64,000 nt of DNA. It comes from Cytophagales bacterium (GTDB lineage Bacteria; Bacteroidota; Bacteroidia; Cytophagales; Cyclobacteriaceae). Positions 59,739 to 64,000 of this stretch are shown here, in pieces (the first letter of the stretch is position 1; the number at the start of each line of letters is the position of its first letter). The stretch lies in NCBI GenBank assembly GCA_022360055.1, contig JAKSDO010000069.1, positions 1 to 64,000 on the forward strand, in the 5' to 3' direction. The notes beneath the pieces are model-generated. The model saw nothing but the letters and a program-made list of their open reading frames with translations. It had not been told where the DNA came from and ran no database searches. Both the position numbers and the translations under genes were made by a program.

Positions 59739-59972
59739 ATGTGCCTCTTGAATTTACTCCATTCGGCCGATATTCGATTGGAAACACCAACAAAGAAGAA
59801 TCAAACAAATTACAAAAAACAAGATTGGGTTTTCAGAAAGACACGAAAAAGTCTTGAAACTTTGTTATCACAACTATGCGATCAATTTCTGATAAGAAGA
59901 AATTATGCTAAATCATTCCTTGGATTTAAAACCAGGACCCTGACTAAAATTACTGCTCTAACAATAGTTTAA
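59739..59972 (+). pseudogene. IS982-family transposase C-terminal remnant
   Basis: A 77-codon frame encoding DIRLETPTKKNQTNYKKQDW, then LSQLCDQFLIRRNYAKSFLG and FKTRTLTKITALTIV, the C-terminal end of an IS982 transposase (typical text ETLFSQLCDQFxIRRNYAKS). The first two thirds are absent and no terminal inverted repeats were spotted. The frame ends at a TAA just where family members continue with QYI. The rest of the interval 59532-60199 holds no gene; 59590-59730 is open in one frame (MPDTISKHPYKNVAEIPEED) but unassigned. This is the only insertion-sequence trace in the window. Confidence 0.82.
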
Positions 59973-60199
59973 CTTATTGGTAAATTTAATTCAACAGACC
60001 AATCAATGACACGAAGGGCAGTATAACTTATTGACATAGGGCTAATTAAGAAGAATTGAATTAATTTTATTTTAAATTTATGTATAAAGATGTGGTAAAA
60101 TCTGATAAAGATCATTTTTCATTGAACGGTTTTATTCTACTTTCGCGATGCTTTTTAACATGTATATAATTTAATTATTCACAAGTAAACCAATAAAAA

Positions 60200-61987
60200 A
60201 TGGTGAATCAGAAATTAAATAAATGGGTAGAGGAATGGGCTGGTATTATGAAGCCCGAAAAAGTTCATTGGGTTAATGGTTCCGAGGAAGAAAATCAGGA
60301 GCTTTTTAACCAAATGGTAGCTAGTGGTATGGCAGTTAAACTCAATGACGAGAAAAGGCCCGGAAGCTACTATTTCCAGTCGGACCCAAGTGATGTGGCA
60401 AGGGTAGAAGACAGAACATTCATTTGCTCAGAAAAAGAGGAAGATGCCGGACCAACAAACAATTGGAAGGCGCCAAAGGAAATGAAGGAAATTCTTCTTG
60501 GAAAATACGAAGGCTGTATGAAAGGCCGTACGATGTATGTGATTCCCTTCAGTATGGGACCTTTAGGATCGGATATTGCACAAATCGGAATTCAGCTTAC
60601 GGACTCTCCCTATGTAGTGGTAAATATGGGAATCATGACAAGAATGGGCGAGGCTGTACTCGATGTCCTCGGCGACGGCGATTTTGTTCCTTGCATTCAT
60701 TCGGTAGGCAAGCCGCTTCAACCGGGAGAAAAAGATGTGAAATGGCCCTGCGCTCCAATTGAGGAAAAGCACATATCCCATTTCCCGGAAACTAAAGAAA
60801 TTTGGTCGTACGGTTCCGGATACGGAGGAAACGCACTTCTTGGCAAAAAGTGTTTTGCCCTTCGAATTGCTTCAAAAATGGCAAAAGAAGAAGGTTGGCT
60901 AGCAGAGCACATGCTGATCTTGGGAATTACCAACCCAGAAGGGGTGAAGAAATATTTTGCAGCGGCATTCCCCAGCGCCTGTGGAAAAACCAACCTGGCA
61001 ATGATGGTGCCGAACCTTCCGGGATGGAAAGTAGAATGTGTTGGCGACGACATTGCATGGATGAAGTTTGGTAAAGACGGCAAGTTATATGCGATCAATC
61101 CTGAGGCCGGTTTCTTCGGAGTAGCTCCAATGACTTCCATGGAAACCAATCCAAATGCCATGCACTCGGCAGAAAAAAACAGTGTATTCACAAATACGGG
61201 TCTTACTCCGGACGGAGATATCTGGTGGGAAGGTATTGGATATGATATGCCGGAAGGAACAATCAACTGGAAAAACGGCGTGCATACCGCCGATAGCGAT
61301 GCGCCATGCGCACACCCAAATGCAAGATTCACTGCTCCGGCAAGTCAGTGCCCGGCAATTGATCCAAAATGGGAAGATCCTGCCGGCGTGCCGATCGAGG
61401 CCATCTTGTTTGGCGGAAGACGGCCATCTACCGTGCCATTGGTACACCAGGCATTTAGCTGGGCACATGGGGTTTTCATCGGCTCTATCGTAGGTTCTGA
61501 AGTAACTGCAGCGGCCATCGGATTGAAAGCAGGAACAGTAAGAAGAGATCCTTTTGCAATGTTGCCATTCTGCGGATACAACATGGGGGATTATTTCCAA
61601 CATTGGATCGATACGGAAAAGAACGCTCCGGATGCAAGTAAGTTGCCTGGTATATTCTATGTAAACTGGTTCAGAAAAGACGATGAAGGCAAATGGTTGT
61701 GGCCTGGTTACGGCGATAACGTTAGAGTCCTGAAGTGGATTTTTGAAAGACTCAATGGCACTGCAGATGCCCAGGAAACCGCTATCGGTTATCTTCCAAA
61801 TGCCGAAGATATTGATGTAAGCGGCATCGAAGCCACTAAAGAGAATCTTGATGAATTACTTTCTGTAGATATCGAAAAGTGGAAAACAGAAGTAGAAGGA
61901 ATCAAAGAGCACTATGCAAAATTTGAAGACAAACTTCCCGAAGCTCTTAAAAATGAGCTTGAAGGTCTTGAAAAAAGATTGGGATAA
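60200..61987 (+). CDS. pckG: phosphoenolpyruvate carboxykinase (GTP)
   Basis: A 595-residue GTP-dependent PEPCK, interconverting oxaloacetate and PEP in gluconeogenesis. Landmarks: [20 protein letters not shown] (204-223), the kinase loop [15 protein letters not shown] (254-268) with reactive Cys261, [26 protein letters not shown]-type region [20 protein letters not shown], and the C-terminal [20 protein letters not shown]. Length is standard for the GTP family; Bacteroidota often use the ATP-type instead. It stands alone with its own terminator (62014-62048). Its upstream region is AT-rich, without a clear TAnnTTTG box. Confidence 0.96.
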   Translation: MVNQKLNKWVEEWAGIMKPEKVHWVNGSEEENQELFNQMVASGMAVKLNDEKRPGSYYFQSDPSDVARVEDRTFICSEKEEDAGPTNNWKAPKEMKEILLGKYEGCMKGRTMYVIPFSMGPLGSDIAQIGIQLTDSPYVVVNMGIMTRMGEAVLDVLGDGDFVPCIHSVGKPLQPGEKDVKWPCAPIEEKHISHFPETKEIWSYGSGYGGNALLGKKCFALRIASKMAKEEGWLAEHMLILGITNPEGVKKYFAAAFPSACGKTNLAMMVPNLPGWKVECVGDDIAWMKFGKDGKLYAINPEAGFFGVAPMTSMETNPNAMHSAEKNSVFTNTGLTPDGDIWWEGIGYDMPEGTINWKNGVHTADSDAPCAHPNARFTAPASQCPAIDPKWEDPAGVPIEAILFGGRRPSTVPLVHQAFSWAHGVFIGSIVGSEVTAAAIGLKAGTVRRDPFAMLPFCGYNMGDYFQHWIDTEKNAPDASKLPGIFYVNWFRKDDEGKWLWPGYGDNVRVLKWIFERLNGTADAQETAIGYLPNAEDIDVSGIEATKENLDELLSVDIEKWKTEVEGIKEHYAKFEDKLPEALKNELEGLEKRLG

Positions 61988-62013
61988 TATCCAATAATAG
62001 TGATCATAGATTG

Positions 62014-62048
62014 AAAAGCTGGATTTGAAAAATCAAATCCAGCTTTTT
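62014..62048 (+). terminator. intrinsic terminator of pckG
   Basis: Perfect 15-bp stem (AAAAGCTGGATTTGA and complement) with a 4-nt loop (AAAA) and a closing T5, 26 bases past the pckG stop. One of the strongest hairpins in the window. Confidence 0.9.
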
Positions 62049-62082
62049 GTATTTTTAGAGCTGCCAGTCCGGCGATTTAATC

Positions 62083-62105
62083 CGAAAAATTCATGGAATT
62101 TTTCG
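62083..62105. repeat. REP-like palindrome, copy 2
   Basis: Perfect arms of 10 bp (CGAAAAATTC and its complement) around ATG. The core CCGAAAAATTCATGGAATTT is identical to that at 11618-11648. It lies between pckG and the convergent DUF4097 gene. Confidence 0.55.
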
Positions 62106-62260
62106 CCCGAAGGGCCGGTCATTACTTTTATGCTCAAACAAGGTACCTTTTCATGGGAGCACGCATTTTTTTGTTGCTCAAATCTGAGGATTAATAAGCA
62201 ACCTTCGCTACGGGATTCATGATCCGAACAAATTCATCTTCATTTGGCAAAAGGTGCCGG

Positions 62261-63094
62261 CTATTTTTTCTTCCTCAGGAAAATATCTCCGTTGACCGAT
62301 TGGATCGAAATCGGTATGCCTCCACCGTTGATGGTCCCTTCGAGATTAAACATATTCATATTCGGAGCCCCGCCCATTTGCAATGCTGCAGAAGCATCTT
62401 TGTCGATATCAATATCCCAATCGGTGTAAGCTTCGCCGTTCACTGTGTGAAGTTGCAGATCGGCCGCGGTTTCTTCCGGTAGTGTCACATCCACATATCC
62501 ATTAACAGACAATATGGAATTAGGTTTCTCAGGGGTAAGTTCACTAAATCTTATTTCGACGTTTCCATTGGTTGCATTTGCCACAACCGGACCTGAAATG
62601 TCGGCCATTTTTATCTCTGAGTTTAAGGCATTAATCTCGGCTTCCCCCATAAAATCATTTACCATATAATTGGTATTTACATCGGCATGAATATCGTTGA
62701 TACTCAGATTTACCTTGTTCGGAATCTTAAACGTATAAGATTTATTGCGGGCATTCTTGGAAATTTTCAATACTGAAAAGTGATTCTCACTTTTATCAAC
62801 TACCAGACCAATTCCCGTATTGTCCGATGCGCTGACTGAAATTGGCTTTAAGCCGGATGCCCGCTGGGGAACTTCCTTCGTTTGGCCGACCGGTTCATCA
62901 ATATATTCTCCTGAAAAATCTGTGGTAATGATGATTTCATCCTTATCATGTCCGATGATTGTCACGCTTCGCGTGCCTATTTGTATCTCAATATACGAAT
63001 CTGATCCGTTTTCCATTTCCGTTTTGTATGTACTCTGCGCAACAATCACTTGCACTGTCAGCAGGAAAGTGATACATAATATTAACTTTTTCAT
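62261..63094 (-). CDS. DUF4097 family secreted protein
   Basis: A 277-residue exported protein (MKKLILCITFLLTVQVIVAQ signal). The mature part is a repetitive beta-helix-like DUF4097/adhesin-type fold: YIEIQIGTRSVTIIGHDKDE, SINDIHADVNTNYMVNDFMG, EAEINALNSEIKMADISGPV, VNGYVDVTLPEETAADLQLH, and ends SIQSVNGDIFLRKKK. These are often in operons with anti-sigma/HEAT-repeat proteins, and the next gene (63230) is such a protein, 136 bp upstream on the same strand. Its leader and start codon lie in the 97-bp dispersed element. Confidence 0.82.
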   Translation of the reverse strand: MKKLILCITFLLTVQVIVAQSTYKTEMENGSDSYIEIQIGTRSVTIIGHDKDEIIITTDFSGEYIDEPVGQTKEVPQRASGLKPISVSASDNTGIGLVVDKSENHFSVLKISKNARNKSYTFKIPNKVNLSINDIHADVNTNYMVNDFMGEAEINALNSEIKMADISGPVVANATNGNVEIRFSELTPEKPNSILSVNGYVDVTLPEETAADLQLHTVNGEAYTDWDIDIDKDASAALQMGGAPNMNMFNLEGTINGGGIPISIQSVNGDIFLRKKK

Positions 63095-63183
63095 CCGTTT
63101 ATGTTTTTTAGGTTACTGACACACAGATAAATATAATCATGCTTGTGTGTGTCCTGAGTTTGCTCCGGTCCACCGGTTTCATA
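63087..63183 (-). repeat. 97-bp dispersed leader element, copy B
   Basis: On the minus strand this matches 26701-26799 at roughly 90% identity and ends on the start of the DUF4097 gene. The CCGGT/ACCGG pair (2-nt loop) and GACACACA/TGTGTGTC pair are kept. Reading it in the frame used at copy A gives stops, so it is not coding here. Confidence 0.8.
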
Positions 63184-63229
63184 TCTCAATTCTTTATTTC
63201 ATATCTTACATTTCACAATTCATAGTTAT

Positions 63230-63994
63230 TCAAAGTAGTTTCCCTATTCCCTGGGCCGCCTTTTGTTTCACCACTTTCAGTTGTGTTTCTGTCTGCATCA
63301 TCTCCTGCAGTTTTGGAAGCGCTCTTTTCTCGTCCAGACTCACCAGCATGTCGATCAACTTAATCTGCAGGACAGGATCCGATTGATTACTAAGCCCGTT
63401 AATAAATGTTTTTCTCACCTTATCGTGGTTGCCAAATTTATATAGTGCTTCGGCGGCAGCATTTTTTACATTGGTATTCACATCGTTGTTGAAGGTGTAG
63501 ATGAGCGCATCCAAGACCTCGTCATTGGCGCTGTCCAATTCTTTAAATTTATACGTAGCCAAAATACGTTCGCTGGCCGATTCCTGTTTCAATTGAGATA
63601 GCACTACCATCCGCTTCATCTCGTCGATATCCTGCCTCAGAGCAGCTACGTTCCTATTTTCAGCGTTGTGTTTCCCGATAATCCAACCGGCAAAAACCCC
63701 GACAACCAAAAGCGAAAATCCTGCTGCAATTCTCATTGTCCACGAATGATCGATGCCCGTCTTAAGAGATCTGTCAAGAATCTGCTTGGGTTCCTCTTTA
63801 AGAACATCAAATTCCTTTTCAAAAGATTCGGAAGTAAGTGCGTGCATTAGGGAAAGCAATTCGGCATCAGCGCGCATCTCTTGAGGTAATCCTTCCATGG
63901 ATTTCAAAGCCGATCTCAATTGTTCTTCTTCTTCAAGACCGGTTTCTCCCGCATAATATTTTTCAAGCAACGCTCTTATTTTATCTGTTTTCAT
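63230..63994 (-). CDS. HEAT-repeat membrane protein, anti-sigma-like
   Basis: A 254-residue protein with a short cytoplasmic N-terminus (MKTDKIRALLEKYYAGETGL, the anti-sigma-like zinc-free start), one transmembrane helix (MRIAAGFSLLVVGVFAGWII, ~86-105) and periplasmic HEAT-like repeats (ANDEVLDALIYTFNNDVNTN, VKNAAAEALYKFGNHDKVRK, QSDPVLQIKLIDMLVSLDEK). In Bacteroidota such genes follow an ECF sigma factor gene, which would be located beyond the window at the right edge. It would hold or sense sigma-factor activity and is upstream of the DUF4097 gene. Confidence 0.78.
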   Translation of the reverse strand: MKTDKIRALLEKYYAGETGLEEEEQLRSALKSMEGLPQEMRADAELLSLMHALTSESFEKEFDVLKEEPKQILDRSLKTGIDHSWTMRIAAGFSLLVVGVFAGWIIGKHNAENRNVAALRQDIDEMKRMVVLSQLKQESASERILATYKFKELDSANDEVLDALIYTFNNDVNTNVKNAAAEALYKFGNHDKVRKTFINGLSNQSDPVLQIKLIDMLVSLDEKRALPKLQEMMQTETQLKVVKQKAAQGIGKLL

Positions 63995-64000
63995 AGTTTC

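Noticed and set aside
1-64000. CRISPR arrays, tRNA or rRNA genes, intact prophage or integrative elements
   Set aside because: No regular short repeats, no cloverleaf-like GC-rich intergenic segments and no integrase or phage structural genes were seen.

Overview
This 64 kb stretch reads as a chromosomal segment of a Bacteroidota bacterium, most likely class Cytophagia / order Cytophagales. The support is consistent: a MenB for menaquinone, a type IX secretion C-terminal sorting domain, a TonB receptor with an N-terminal carboxypeptidase-regulatory domain, OmpA/PD40, DUF2490, DUF2911, LruC, PCMD and HYC_CC_PP families, LytS/LytTR signalling, GTP-type PEP carboxykinase, and promoters of the Bacteroidetes TTTG / TAnnTTTG type. 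No tRNA, rRNA, CRISPR array or intact mobile element was found.

Layout. 0-16 kb: menB; a degenerate Y1/RAYT-like transposase relative; an ECF42-type sigma factor with its YCII (DGPF) partner; a MarR / ferric-reductase-like operon with a 12-bp-arm palindrome that looks like its operator; an AraC regulator divergent from a sulfatase; envelope beta-barrels, lipoproteins, DUF2911, DUF2652 and nitronate monooxygenase genes. 16-24 kb: a ClC channel with CBS domains, then a 447-bp AT-rich gene-free interval with three perfect DnaA boxes (candidate replication origin), two thioredoxin-fold genes, a K+ channel with RCK domains, an EamA transporter and dusB. 23.8-27.1 kb: a metal-type cluster (HYC_CC_PP protein, TonB receptor, secreted HMA protein). 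27-35 kb: minus-strand envelope genes, including a three-gene operon of an LPP20-like protein, a DUF4384 protein and a secreted WG-repeat/caspase fusion, which is the most system-like unit here. 36-49 kb: sorbosone-dehydrogenase-like lipoprotein, a LytS / LruC / LytTR module, two overlapping paralogous coiled-coil ORFs joined at an A8 tract, PerM-type permease, PCMD protein, a carbonic anhydrase-bestrophin pair and a ThuA lipoprotein. 50-64 kb: a TetR regulon with two identical 17-bp operators, MOSC and MaoC proteins, an FtsX/MacB-type permease, a GH9 cellulase with a NodB-like deacetylase, pckG, a DUF4097 protein and a HEAT-repeat membrane protein.

Two genome-scale signals stand out. First, a ~97-bp element with two nested inverted repeats occurs twice, about 36 kb apart and on opposite strands, each time ending exactly on the start codon of an unrelated secreted-protein gene. 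Second, several intergenic spaces hold decayed gene fragments that ORF calling would miss: an aldo/keto reductase (9.6 kb), a SAM methyltransferase N-terminus (27.8 kb), a PfkB-type kinase C-terminus (56.7 kb) and an IS982 transposase C-terminus (59.8 kb). Family names come from recognising motifs by eye; no database search was run.
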